DNA of 64,000 nt from Acanthacorydalis orientalis. Taxonomy: Eukaryota; Arthropoda; Insecta; Megaloptera; Corydalidae. Positions within the stretch are counted from its first letter, which is position 1. Each line of letters starts with the position of its first letter. The stretch is from assembly GCA_034766995.1 (NCBI GenBank), contig CM068318.1, forward strand, positions 30,186,103-30,250,102. Direction: 5' to 3'. This document shows positions 1-11,920 of the stretch, piece by piece. Below the pieces are notes generated by a model. The model searched no databases, was not told the DNA's origin, and was given only the letters and a program-made list of their open reading frames with translations. A program made the translations under genes and the position numbers.

Positions 1-21
1 ATATATATATATATTTATATG

Positions 22-74
<53 letters not shown>

Positions 75-97
75 ATATATATATATATATATATATT
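1..97. repeat. (AT)n microsatellite, window start
   Basis: Near-pure AT dinucleotide tract with occasional TTT and TG interruptions; it runs off the left edge of the window. The open frame across it is only a read-through of the repeat. Confidence 0.95.
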
Positions 98-382
98 CAA
101 ACCTCACAATTAATTTATTAGCAATTTTTCAGATGTTAATTAAGAAAATTAAAAAATTAGTGTTCCATTTTTTTATTCTGTCATTTATGTATTTATTTAT
201 TTTAATAATAATTTATTTATATAAAAATATTTTCACAAATATTTCTTCAATATCTCAACTTCATATAAATATAATGTGTTAATATAAATTTAAAAAATCA
301 CATATGTAATTGCTTTATGAAAGCTAGTAATTCCGAAAATACCTTTTCTAATTTCAATTCTATTACAATAATAATTTTTCAG

Positions 383-478
383 GTTGAGAAGTATCTAAAC
401 GACGAATTCTATAATAACTGTTCGCAGAGCATAAAGTTCAACCATTTAAAGTCTCTCGTAAATGTCGAGAAGTTATGA
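383..478 (+). other. candidate 3'-terminal exon (unidentified)
   Basis: A possible splice acceptor (TTTTTCAG at 375-382), with a CTAAT branch-point-like pentamer about 30 bases upstream, is followed by 31 open codons and a TGA at 476-478. The stretch is visibly richer in G+C than its surroundings and uses codons such as GAG, AAG, GTC and CTC. An AATAAA poly(A) hexamer lies about 40 bases downstream at 516-521. The peptide (starting VEKYLNDEFYNNC) is not one I recognise. It could be the last coding exon of a gene whose other exons lie left of the window, but an open frame this short is easily produced by chance. The call rests on the signals occurring in the right order. Confidence 0.22.
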
Positions 479-515
479 CTGCAAGCAAAAAAGTTTATAG
501 CGAATAGTTATCGCA

Positions 516-521
516 AATAAA
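516..521 (+). promoter_or_regulatory. AATAAA poly(A) signal candidate
   Basis: Canonical hexamer 38 bases after the stop codon of the candidate terminal exon. AATAAA is common by chance in DNA this AT-rich, so it counts only in that context. Confidence 0.2.
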
Positions 522-907
522 ATTTAAATGCATCACCGCAGATTGGAAAATAAAACTAATATAATAGTTCGGAATAAAAATGCTCAATACCACCAAATTT
601 AAAAAAAAAATCATTTCAGCTATTACTGGGATTTTTATGAAATGTAAAAAATATGGAAGTGATTTAAAACGGGTGGAAGTAATGAGTAGCGTCTATTTTT
701 TAAAGAAAATATATCAATAATATACTTTATATGTGATGCGAAATAAATATTAACTTATAGTCTAAACGCTATGAATAAATTTATATAAAATTTTTTTCTG
801 TACAGAAATATTAGATCTCATTCTGATGAATAAGTACCAAATATTATTAAATTATATTTTTTTAGAATCAAACATACCAATATAAGTATACACGTATACA
901 CATATAC

Positions 908-970
908 ATGTATGTATGTATGTATGCATGTATGTATGTATGCATGTATGTATGTTTGTATGTATGTATG
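908..970. repeat. (TATG)n / (TGCATG) tetranucleotide microsatellite
   Basis: About fifteen TATG-type tetranucleotides with interspersed TGCATG variants, preceded by TATA/CACG-rich sequence. Confidence 0.9.
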
Positions 971-1439
971 AAGTTAATTTCACAATAATGAAAAAAAATA
1001 TTTTGATAAAGAATACACTAATATTATTTAGAATAAACAAATACTGTTTTAAGATTTGATAACTGCAACATTTTAAATATGGAAAATTTCAAATTCATTA
1101 TATTTAACTTGTATTTCAATAAATGTACACCTGTTAGATTTAATATCGTTTTTAAGTTTATTTTCATTAAAGGAACATAGAAGCTAAAGATTTAAAATCG
1201 ATTGATATATTTTTTGTCAGTATAAAATTCAACGATAATATAAAATTTGTTTTTTTAATGAAAAAAATGTTATATTTTATTCTCTAATTTATATAAGCGC
1301 CTCGTAGAGGAATATTGAAGAAAACCATAATTCAAGATCAATAACATTTCAGTGGAATATTTATTATAACAAAGTTATTAAGATCTATCATTGAATATAT
1401 AGATACCCGAAAAATCGGGTCTCCATTAACTTTCAAGAT

Positions 1440-1720
1440 CACCATTTCCAGCGACACAGGTCTTCATGCACGACAAACACATGGGTAGGTGTTCTGCATC
1501 CAGTGAGAGTCGGCATGTTGTAGGAAGTGAGAGTTTCCAGTTAGTAGAGAGCACAGACCACCTAAACACAATCTAAAAATAAATAAAAGTAAAAAGTGCA
1601 AAAAAGAACGAAAGAAATACTCGAAACAACACGATACGCTACTCATATTAGCTCCCCCGGTCACCATGAGAAGGAACCTTCTTCGACCGGTAAACTTGTA
1701 TAAATGTTCCAAAATTTAAC
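1440..1720. other. GC-elevated unique island
   Basis: Roughly 280 bases noticeably richer in G+C than the flanks, including CCCCCGGTCACC and two CGACCGG/CGGTAAA-type motifs. No coding signature is convincing; the longest frame on the minus strand (82 codons) has no recognisable family. Candidate conserved non-coding element or decayed exon. Confidence 0.35.
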
Positions 1721-1721
1721 T

Positions 1722-2619
1722 GAGTTACACATATCACCTTTTCTTGCTTAAACCATAACTCATTCAACTATGAATAATTATTGGTTTTGAAAGGTACAGA
1801 CTTGTCTACAAAATATTACAGTATTAAGTTTCTAAATAAATCCCTTACTTATACCATAACAATTTTTTTAAATTGGTGGTATAGATGTTACTAGAAACAA
1901 ATAACGTATCCAGTTAAGATCTTCTCCATACAGAAAATTAATATTTCAAATAAAAATATATTTTTTTCATTTTAGTGTATAATTTTCAAATCATAAATAA
2001 AATAAATTTGAAAAAAATTCTTTGCTTCTCTTTCGAAATTACACTTTATTTTAATAGTATTAATTACTGAATTCATTAAATAAGCGCCATGACTTTGATT
2101 TATTTGCATATGTTGAAATAAATGATAAGCATATATAACTATATGATGAAAAATATGTAACTTAAATATTAATTAGTATATTTTACAACAGTATATAAAG
2201 TGAAGAAGAAAATGGTAGAAGTCAAACAAGAATTATTATTTTTCTTAATCATCTAAAAAGTATCCACATATAAAAAATAAATGCCAGAAAAAAATACGCT
2301 TAATTATAAATATTGTCAACACATATTTAATTTAAATTTTATTAAATGATACTTGTCTACCTAAACTAAAAATTGATTATTTATATGATATGGAAAAACA
2401 AAGAGTATATTTTGATTTTTATAATTTAAATTTAATAAAAAGTTACAAAAATATTTTTTAATACGCATGTCAAATGGTAATTTACTAGTAATGATCCGTA
2501 CATTCATCAATCATTTATTCAACAATATAGAGTAAAAGCTTTTTAATAAAAAGGAACATATTGAAATATATTTTAGTATATTATTCATTACACACTAATA
2601 TATTTCCCATATATACGTA

Positions 2620-2620
<1 letters not shown>
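1722..2620. other. AT-rich spacer, nothing recognised
   Basis: Unique AT-rich DNA with homopolymer runs and stop codons in every frame. I see no gene, RNA gene or mobile element in it. Confidence 0.6.
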
Positions 2621-2621
<1 letters not shown>

Positions 2622-2686
<65 letters not shown>

Positions 2687-2697
2687 AGAGAGAGAGA
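2622..2697. repeat. compound (AT)n(GA)n microsatellite
   Basis: About 60 bases of AT dinucleotide running directly into six to seven GA repeats. Confidence 0.95.
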
Positions 2698-2980
2698 TGA
2701 ATTTAGATTATGTATAACTAAAATGTTGTCATTTACATGTAAAATAGACCTACGTATGCGGTTATGAAGGACAAAATGGTCATGGAGAACGCAAACAGAA
2801 GTACGTGGAGGTGAGTAAAGTAATATAAATGCTACGACATTCACCGACTCATATAAAACAATTTATCAAAGTTAACAATTCATGATACGTTTTGTTTCTG
2901 GCCATGGCATGTGTTGTCCAGTGAAGGAAAGTTTTAGACATACATAACAGACACACACGCATATACACTCGTATTCATAC

Positions 2981-2982
2981 AT

Positions 2983-3057
<75 letters not shown>
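2981..3057. repeat. compound (CA)n(TA)n microsatellite
   Basis: About nine CA units followed by about 29 TA units. Looser CA-rich sequence extends upstream to 2950. Confidence 0.95.
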
Positions 3058-3058
<1 letters not shown>

Positions 3059-3059
3059 T

Positions 3060-3700
3060 ACTATGCTAACAACTAAACAGACAAGCTGGTAGATAGATGT
3101 TCCATCGTTTCAAGAGTAATTTAATTATTGCCACATTCATTTCAGAAATGCTAATTTATTAAACAGAAACAACGGATCTAAAAGTTATTTAAATATATTT
3201 TATAATTTTTATTTAGTATTTTATAAAAATGTACTGATTACATTGTCTAACTGCTAAATTAATTTGTATATTTTTTCTTTATTTCAAATCGAAATTTACT
3301 TTGGTCAGTTAACATTTTACAATTTTAAATAGAAATTTAAATGTTATTTTATTTAACTTTATTTTAATTTGAATTTTGATCCAAAAATAAATTATAATAT
3401 GTTTAAAAGCCGTATTTAACTTCTAGTGAATTTGAGAAAATATTAATATTAAAAGATTAATTATAATGATCATTTTTTAAGAATAATTATTAAAGATTTT
3501 CTTTAATTAATCAAAGGATTAATTTGTTAAGAACACAGAATATATTTTTTTAAGAAATATTTATTTTTAGCACTTTATATTTATTCAAAACCGTAATTCA
3601 CCGTACAATTTTTCCTACAAGTTGCATACGAATTATTATTTTACTCTAAAAGCTCGGTATCTCAAAAAGCTCGGTTACCAATCGAGCTCAATTATTTTTC
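3060..3700. other. AT-rich spacer
   Basis: No gene seen. At 3648-3692 a short direct repeat (AAAAGCTCGGT, twice about 18 bases apart) is followed by an inverted CGAGCTC. Confidence 0.55.
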
Positions 3701-3809
3701 TATATATATATATATATAAAATCAAAATTATTCACAAAAAAAACATTGTTTTAAACCCTACGTTGCAAAAAATAATCTATCTGCGAGAATGTTTATATTA
3801 GACATATTA

Positions 3810-3811
<2 letters not shown>

Positions 3812-3863
<52 letters not shown>

Positions 3864-3868
3864 ATATG
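3812..3868. repeat. (AT)n microsatellite
   Basis: About 57 bases of AT dinucleotide broken once by TTT. A shorter tract lies at 3701-3718. Confidence 0.95.
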
Positions 3869-3899
3869 ATTTGTTTATTATTTCATTCGGTTATATGTG

Positions 3900-4290
3900 T
3901 ATGCTTATAACTGACAAGTGGTCTAGCGCAGCGAGCCCAGGGTTAACGAGCGAAACGTATAGAGGTGTAACTCTTTGCCTTTCTATATATAAAAAAATAT
4001 TTAATCGTAAAATTTCCATAAAACAATTTTTTTTTATGTATACCATGTCCTTGCGACGCCGTTCCTCACACTACACCCTACAAACAGCACGTTAACCATT
4101 TCTATAGTCGATCATTTACGAAGTTTCACGAATCGTCAAGTTCGTCGATTCCAATGAAACGGTATTCGAGCACGGCTAATTGTATGTTGGTCTCTCCAGA
4201 TGTACCTCTAAGCAGGGTGTGAATTTTCAGTGTACAGAAGAGCACAAATTAATTACGAATATCGTGTACACGGTAGTTTTGAAATAAGTT
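3900..4290. other. GC-elevated island
   Basis: Contains TCTAGCGCAGCGAGCCCAGG and several CG-containing motifs in otherwise AT-rich DNA. No protein family is recognisable in the 74-codon frame across it. Together with the hairpins at 4447-4502 it may be one decayed mobile element, but I could not find matching ends. Confidence 0.3.
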
Positions 4291-4420
4291 TATATTAAGT
4301 CAAAATAAGTTTTATATTGAGTTATATATTTTCACGGCTTCATATAAAATAAAAAAATAAATTTAATTATATAATATTTGAATTCATTTATCATTTTTCA
4401 TTTTTAAATTGTTAACATTT

Positions 4421-4511
4421 AACGAGAGCGAGCAAGTGAAGTGAACGGAGGCGGAGCCTCCCCAGCAGTCATAGAGCGTAGCGAGTAGGAGGTGGAGCCA
4501 CCCTGGCAATG
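4421..4511. repeat. GC-rich tandem pair of palindromes
   Basis: Two imperfect copies of a unit of about 25 bases begin at 4447 and 4488. Each contains a hairpin: GGAGGC-GGA-GCCTCC at 4447-4461 and GGTGG-AG-CCACC at 4491-4502. Each is preceded by AGCGAG-type sequence. The G+C content is in striking contrast with the flanks, which suggests an inserted or independently evolving module. Confidence 0.7.
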
Positions 4512-4519
4512 AAAAAATA

Positions 4520-6920
4520 TTTCATAGATTTAAATTCGTATATTTATAGACGTTTACCTATATAACGATTGAGTCTAACAAATAGATGTGACTAAAAATT
4601 TTTCTTTTCCCTAGATTTTTATATTTTTTTTCTAATTTATAGTAATCTCATTTTTAGAACAGATGAAATATAACTTCCCTGCGCATTCCCAAATAAAAAT
4701 AAATAACAAATATAAAATTGTTATTTCTACTTCTTATCACAACTTCAATTTTACAATCAATGATCATGTGTGAAATCGGAAGTTTAAAAAGGTAAAAATA
4801 ATATTTTCCGTATAACACCTACTTAACTAAGGAGAGAAATGAAGTCTCACACTTAATTAAGAAGAAAAAAATCAATGACAATGTTTTGAATTTAGATACT
4901 ATAAATTTAAATAAAGATGCATTTATATATTTCTTTTACAACCACATCCAAATTCTTCCATGAAATTTAAATTTTACATTTATTTGTTATTTAATTTGTT
5001 TATTACTTTGTATCATTTCACGATTATATAATTTGGAATTATATAAAAAAAGATATTTAAGTAGAATACATCTGTTATTAATATAAGAAGTAACATTTAT
5101 AGCAAGGAAATACAATTGACTTCTCAATGCTAATTATAATAAAGTTCAATTGTATATTTTATATCTTCCTCATATAACACAAACAGCTATGTAAAAATGA
5201 TTTAATTAAAGTAATATAAATATTAATTTGTTTCAACACTCACTACATAGTTAAATTCTACTTTCAAAAATAGGGAAAGTTTTCTTTTTACTTAGAACTG
5301 TCAAGTTCCAAAGATGTATTACAGTTCTAAATATTTTACTGGAACTTAATAAATCCATGTACTAATTGAATTTAATTGTCCATGATACTTTGAGGGTGAA
5401 GAAAGCATAGGAACATCCCTTTTCAATAAAGATAGGGTGAAAACATTTTGAACTAAAAGGTTAATATACACCCAAAGTACAATAACTGATGGCTTTTTAA
5501 ATAAAAATACAAAGATTTCTTAGGTGGAAAAGTTTTAAAATCCAGTGCTCATACACAAACAACTCCTTAAGGAAAGCATGAGTTTGTAAGTTAAATTGAT
5601 GTAAATATTTATTAAATTGCCCTTTTAAATTGTTTTAAATTGAGAAATAAATTCTTAACTTTACAGTTCTTAATTAATAATAATAGAATTTATTATTTTT
5701 GAAACCAATATTCCAATATATATTTAAATGTGAAATAATATAATTTTCGTGATATTTTAATTAGGTCGTTTTTCACTGCTTATGTAGTAAGAAATACTAT
5801 ACGTATTAATGATTTTTACTGAAGTTACATTGAAAAAGACGCCTGATATATTATTTCATAATAAAGACTGAAAAAAATACCATCATATTAAATGTTTTAT
5901 TAATGAATCTTAGTACGAGTTAATTAACGAAAAAGAAGCTTTGAATTTTACAGGTTTAGAGAAAATATTTTTAAATATGTGAATAAATTAACAATTGAGG
6001 CATTATTTAATAGATTACAGAATATAAATATTTATAAAATAGGCTAAAAAAGAAAAAATGGAAGTTGATTTGGTTGGTTGGTTATTTAGGGTTTCAGGGG
6101 GCATCAAAATTTAAGGTTAGTGTAGCACCCGAAATTAACTGAAGATATCTAGTGATATAAAGTATTAGTAGAGATGATAATAAAAGAATAAATATAAACG
6201 AGATCTCATACAATAAGACTCACATTTTAATATATAAAGCCAACAAAAGGAAACATTAAATATCATAGTTAACAAGTATTAAAAAAGACAAAAGTTAATC
6301 GTGTAAGAAAAATTATTACAAACATATATCAGTTGAGAGAAATATGATTATAGCACGAATAATTTGAATAATAAAATAAACACGAGTAATAAGGAAATAA
6401 TTATTATCTCAATATATCTCCGTCAGTGTTAGTTATTTCAATTTCACAAATAAAGTTTTCATTCGCATCACGAACTAATTAATATTTTTTTATTAGAAAT
6501 CCTCACTAATTGATCATTTTTGATTTTTACTTTCGATGTCGTCACCATCATAACTCTACAGTACATAAGAATTTCATATTTGTGGGATTTGTTCGGCGAG
6601 AAAAAAATTTTTATGAAAATAATTATGACATTAATTATTACACAAACGTAGAATTTTATTAGATTATGAATCAATATTGACTGATTTCTTAGAAATTTGT
6701 GATTTAATATTAAGAATCCAATAGTTGAAAAGAACTATAAACTATATATTTAAAATATTAAATGTTCATTTTTTTTCAAAGCGTATTTTAAAATTAATCA
6801 TGAGAAAAACAACATAACAATTTATTGTCAAACTGTTAGAAATACTACATATATTCAAATCTTTATATTTTACACAAACAAAACAATTAAGTATATTCTT
6901 TGAAATTGTATGTTAACTTA
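4520..6920. other. AT-rich spacer, no gene recognised
   Basis: About 2.4 kb of unique AT-rich sequence with no frame longer than about 70 codons. One short GT/GG-rich patch (TTGGTTGGTTGG... at 6069-6110) stands out, but I cannot assign it. Confidence 0.6.
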
Positions 6921-6923
6921 CAA

Positions 6924-6929
<6 letters not shown>

Positions 6930-6962
<33 letters not shown>
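6930..6962. repeat. (AT)n microsatellite
   Basis: About 33 bases of pure TA dinucleotide. Confidence 0.95.
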
Positions 6963-6966
<4 letters not shown>

Positions 6967-7081
6967 CATCATGATTATATGGATAGGAAACCAAAAAAAA
7001 TTATAAATTTGTATAAAGCAGTAATCCGTTTTAATTCTCTTACACATTTAAAGTAACAATTTAAACAAATGTTTGACGTAC

Positions 7082-7084
<3 letters not shown>

Positions 7085-7170
<86 letters not shown>
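7085..7170. repeat. (AT)n microsatellite
   Basis: About 86 bases of uninterrupted TA dinucleotide, one of the longest pure tracts here. Confidence 0.95.
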
Positions 7171-7171
<1 letters not shown>

Positions 7172-7581
7172 CAAAGCACTAAAATGTATAACAAACATAA
7201 TAAATTTATTTTTTTAAACGTTGACCCTACTCTCGTCATATTTTCATGGAATATTCAAAAGAATGGTCGGCATGTGTTGTGCTTCGTTTGATTCATATTT
7301 TAATACTAAAAGAATTTTTCTTTACATATGTGTAAACAAATATGCTTACTCGTTCATAGTTAGAATTTATATATATATATATGTACACAGATATAATTTT
7401 CTGTTGTACCAGAAGTTATTTTATACCAGCTACATATCATTATGAATTTGTGTATTTACATGGTAGTTCGTTTGGATTTGTTCATAAAAACAGTCGCTTT
7501 AATTACTTTTATTTTAATTATCTTGGTATACAACTCTATTATAAAATGTATTTTTCTTTTCGTTGTGTACAAACATACATA

Positions 7582-7583
<2 letters not shown>

Positions 7584-7646
<63 letters not shown>
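7584..7646. repeat. (AT)n microsatellite
   Basis: About 63 bases of pure AT dinucleotide. A shorter tract lies at 7365-7382. Confidence 0.95.
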
Positions 7647-7648
<2 letters not shown>

Positions 7649-7679
7649 CTCAGTACCTACTCTTAATCAAAATACAATA

Positions 7680-9460
7680 GTTATTTCAAATTTATACTAA
7701 AAAACTCAAAAAATTTGCATTTGTAAGATTTTCTTGAAACCTATGAAGAAAAAAATTGAATTTCCATCAGAATGAATTAATTATCCCGTTATCATCAATA
7801 TATTTGTCATTGAAATTAGTTAACTCAATGAAAAAAAGTAAATATTTTAATAAAGAAACTAATACTAATTATTCTACTTGATAATATTTAAACATTATTC
7901 CATATATAGTTAGGCACATCATTATTTTTGTAAGAATTTCGGTAAAATATAAAAGTCAAAAGTGTTACATATACCACTAGATTCTTATCTGATCGATTTA
8001 CTAATGTCTTTAATGATGATCAATAATAGTGAGATAAAACATCCATTTTTAGACTATATAGGAAATGTTCATTCACTAGCATTTCAGTGATAAAAACTTA
8101 ATTATAAATGCTTTTTTTCAATAAATCAAATTCTATGGCAGAAGTTCAAATAAGCACCGTCGGATCAAAACTATCACCTAACGTATATTTTATATAATAA
8201 TATTTTGACAAAAACTTCCAAAACGAAAAAGTCGTTTTAAAGTATAAAAGTTCAATTCATTCACAACTTTGACACCTTTATGGGAAGTATAAATTTTTGT
8301 TGATATTTTTTTCAATTTAATGAAAAACAATGTTTTTTTATATTTTCATAAAAATGGGGAGACTAATATATCTTTCAAAAATTAGTCGATACATCTTTAT
8401 TTTTATTTCATAAAAAATCTAATCATTATTAATTTTCAGTAAACAGCAACAAAGTATCTGATTTTTTAACTGAAATGCTACTTTAAACATACTAAAAAGA
8501 GATTTTATTGAAGAAAATTAGATTTTCTGTGTATATAATTTAAGGATTATTGCATCGAAATCGACATAATCATTAGCATTTTAACATAGACAATAATCAA
8601 TTATTGAACATTTTGGTTAAAACTAATATTTCATCTAGGATGTTTATTTATTAAAGTGAATTCATTCAACTATAGTTTTAAAATATAATTGAGAACAATA
8701 CAAACACTGTATTCATTCAGAGCATACATTTGTTTTTCATAAGTATAAGAAGAATAAATTAAAAAATTAAATATGAAAAGTGATTATGAAATTTCAAAAT
8801 CAAAAAAAATATAAGTATTTTCCCGCAACGAATGCACGGAAATCTTTATAAAATTTAAACTAATGCCTAGTTCTCTAAAGTTAAAATTATTATTTTTAAT
8901 TTCGCATTAATAAGATATACTAATTAGTACTAAAGAATTCATCTCCTTTTTGAAGTAAATAATAGTTATTTCAAAGTAATCAATAAAATTAGTAAATAGT
9001 AACGATTATAATTTCTTCAGATAACGGTTTTATCTGAATCATTCGACTAGTTATCGTATAGTTAATAAATATAATAAAGGAATTAATATCAGGAACTAAA
9101 TATCTGAAGTTTATTTTCATCCAAAAATATGATTTTCTAAAATCAAAATTAGCAAACCTTTTTTAATCATAATATAGAAATATACTTTTAAAATAAATTT
9201 ACTATTGATTTTTGCCGTCTCTTTTATTTTACATACAAAATATTTGAAATTATAACATTTATATTAAATATTGCATTGAAAAAATAAAAGATCACAGAAA
9301 AAGATTTTTAGAAATTAAATATGTGCTTCTGTCACATTCAATAAACATTATAATTGATTGTATAACTGAGTAATAAGTTATTTAATAATCAGAGTACTAT
9401 TTATTAATTGATTAAAAGATAACTTTGGTTGCAAACAACTTGATGACAAAAGCTTTGATA
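7680..9460. other. AT-rich spacer, nothing recognised
   Basis: About 1.8 kb of unique AT-rich DNA with stops in all frames. I see no gene or element. Confidence 0.6.
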
Positions 9461-9790
9461 AGAAAGGAGTTCACAGAACGAAGTAATTAATAAATACGTT
9501 ATGCACGTTCGTGTGGATATTTTCAACCGTAGATAGTTTGACGATAAGATACGTGTGTACGAGTAAAAATACAAACCCTTTGTAAAACTGATATCTACAG
9601 CTCAACGAAACACACACTTTCACATTCTTTCCAAAAGTAATTACCATACGTATCTAGCGTTGTCACCCATTATCGCCATCGCTCTACGGACGTTACAAAA
9701 ATAAAAATTCCTTTTTAGTAGGGCGCATTGAAACATTACAGCTGAAGGCGACGTTCACATTGAATACGTGTATTTTTTGATCACAGCCAT
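9460..9790. other. GC-elevated unique island
   Basis: About 330 bases with many CG dinucleotides (for example TCTAGCGTTGTCACCC and GAAGGCGACGTTC). No open frame of note. Candidate conserved non-coding element. Confidence 0.35.
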
Positions 9791-9845
9791 GTAATGAATT
9801 ATTTTATTATATAAACGAATAATACATTAAAGCACATAACCATAT

Positions 9846-9849
<4 letters not shown>

Positions 9850-9905
<56 letters not shown>

Positions 9906-9937
9906 GTATGTATAAATGTATATATATATATATATAT
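9850..9937. repeat. (AT)n microsatellite
   Basis: About 50 bases of pure AT followed by TATG-interrupted AT repeat. Confidence 0.95.
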
Positions 9938-9939
9938 GT

Positions 9940-10410
9940 TATTAAGGATGGTTTGAAGAGTAACTTAGTTCGATGTTAGACAGCAGTTTCTAATTTATTT
10001 TATAACTTAATTAAACAACAATAATGGCAATTTCAAATTATAAATGACACGGATGCTTTTATATGTTTATTAATCACAATATAGTTATAACATTTTTGCT
10101 TAATTCACTTACATAAATCAACTTTTTTTTCCATTTCTATAATTATTTTTTTCTATAAGATATTTTTCTAGTTGTAGCTCTGAAGGTAATGGTATCGCCA
10201 TTGAAATGCTCATAAGCAGCAATGAAAAATGATTAATAATCCCTTGGAATTTTCTGATCAGTAACGTAAATGGTGGTTATAGAGTAAAACTAGAATTTAC
10301 GAGCCTTCATTAATTATTTTATTATTGAAATCAAGATACATTATTAAAAAAGTCTTGAGCAATATCAGTAAGTTTACAAGTCTTAAATTGGCCTGAAATC
10401 ACAGATTGAA
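9940..10410. other. AT-rich spacer
   Basis: No gene or element recognised. Confidence 0.5.
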
Positions 10411-10414
10411 AAAA

Positions 10415-10416
<2 letters not shown>

Positions 10417-10448
<32 letters not shown>
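10417..10448. repeat. (AT)n microsatellite
   Basis: About 32 bases of pure TA dinucleotide. Confidence 0.95.
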
Positions 10449-10452
<4 letters not shown>

Positions 10453-10907
10453 TTTTTTAATATTCCTTTATACTAATATTTTAAGAATAAGATTCATTAA
10501 AAGTTCAAATATTTTTAACACTAAAATATAGCATATATTCAATTTTCAAAACTGAATATAAACAGACAGGTAAACGCTTAAATATAACAATAACTTGATA
10601 GATTATAATTATATTCAAATACATTAATTTTTAATTCTTACGTTCTATCAAAACCGACATTCATTAATATATATTCTTTTACTAAAAATAAGTAATTTGA
10701 ATTATTCTCCTTGTATGATTGATTATCTCCTACTGAAAATGAATCACTGTCTCCCTTTATCTTATGTAATTTTACACTGTTATTCTCAAATTCGTCAAGT
10801 TTTTATAACATCATTGTTCCAACTCTTTCTTTTTACAGCCTAATTACATCATTGCCACATTATAATATAATTCTTTAATTGTTCAGATTTGAACTTTGTT
10901 ACTTCTT

Positions 10908-10909
<2 letters not shown>
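10449..10909. other. AT-rich spacer
   Basis: No gene or element recognised. Confidence 0.5.

Positions 10910-10980
<71 letters not shown>
10910..10980. repeat. (AT)n(TATG)n microsatellite
   Basis: About 58 bases of AT followed by three GTAT units. Confidence 0.95.
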
Positions 10981-11152
10981 TTATATATTTTCTAGTTTTT
11001 CTTTATGTTAGTATTTGTTTAAAGTATAATTTATCTTTAGATCTAAAATTGTAATTATTATTATTTAAAGAAATATTTTCAAATTAGGTGTTATAACTTT
11101 ATTTCAATTTAGACAGTTTTTAAGACGTGTGGAATGATTTTTGGGTGATTTT

Positions 11153-11156
<4 letters not shown>

Positions 11157-11185
<29 letters not shown>
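11157..11185. repeat. (AT)n microsatellite
   Basis: Short TA tract. A slightly GC-richer stretch follows at 11190-11270. Confidence 0.9.
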
Positions 11186-11191
<6 letters not shown>

Positions 11192-11332
11192 TAGAGGCCT
11201 TCGCTCACCAACACTCGAGCTTGCTGGGCTTGCTCACATCACAATGATGAGCCTGTACATGCAACCGAATGAAACAAACATTTTTTTAAAAACTCATTAT
11301 ATCTATATAATTATTATAAGATATATAGCAAC

Positions 11333-11335
<3 letters not shown>

Positions 11336-11372
<37 letters not shown>

Positions 11373-11388
11373 CATACATGTGTGTGTG
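11336..11388. repeat. (TA)n(CA)n...(TG)n microsatellite
   Basis: About 30 bases of TA, then CACATACATA and a short TG tract ending near 11388. Confidence 0.9.
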
Positions 11389-11459
11389 CGTTTAGTATAT
11401 CTATATAAACATGGTAGTATATTATTTTTGGCAAACTTTCAGTTTTTTGTGGCTAAATG

Positions 11460-11464
11460 CTATA

Positions 11465-11520
<56 letters not shown>

Positions 11521-11536
11521 CACGCGCGCGCGGGGG
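11460..11536. repeat. compound (TA)n(TG)n(CG)n alternating purine-pyrimidine tract
   Basis: TA repeats pass directly into about eight TG units (from 11505), then CA and about five CG units, ending in GGGGG at 11532-11536. Strict pyrimidine-purine alternation holds across roughly 70 bases, the sequence type known to favour left-handed Z-DNA. Confidence 0.9.
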
Positions 11537-11849
11537 CGTATGTATCTGCTAATAATATCAAAAATATAGCAAAATATAACGATTGTGAAAAAAGAAGTTG
11601 AGAATTTAATAAGAGTAATAAAAAGCTAGACATTAAAATATGCCGGATATATTTTAATACAAGATTGATAGATAATATAAATCATTCAGTACAAGCAAAA
11701 AAATATAAAAAGATAGTCCAAAAAGATATCAATGAATGAGAGAAAAAGTGATATCAGAACATGTATCGGATGTGGAAAAATAAAAAAGAAAATTATTCAA
11801 ATTGGAATGCATTTGAGACGCTCCAATTCGTCAGTAGATCATATACTCG

Positions 11850-11855
<6 letters not shown>

Positions 11856-11918
<63 letters not shown>

Positions 11919-11920
11919 AT
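11856..11920. repeat. (AT)n microsatellite
   Basis: About 55 bases of AT followed by two TATG-type units. Confidence 0.95.

Noticed and set aside
1405..1420. Terminator-like hairpin ACCCGA-AAAA-TCGGGT
   Set aside because: Short 6-bp stem without T-run or any gene context; bacterial-type terminators are not expected here.
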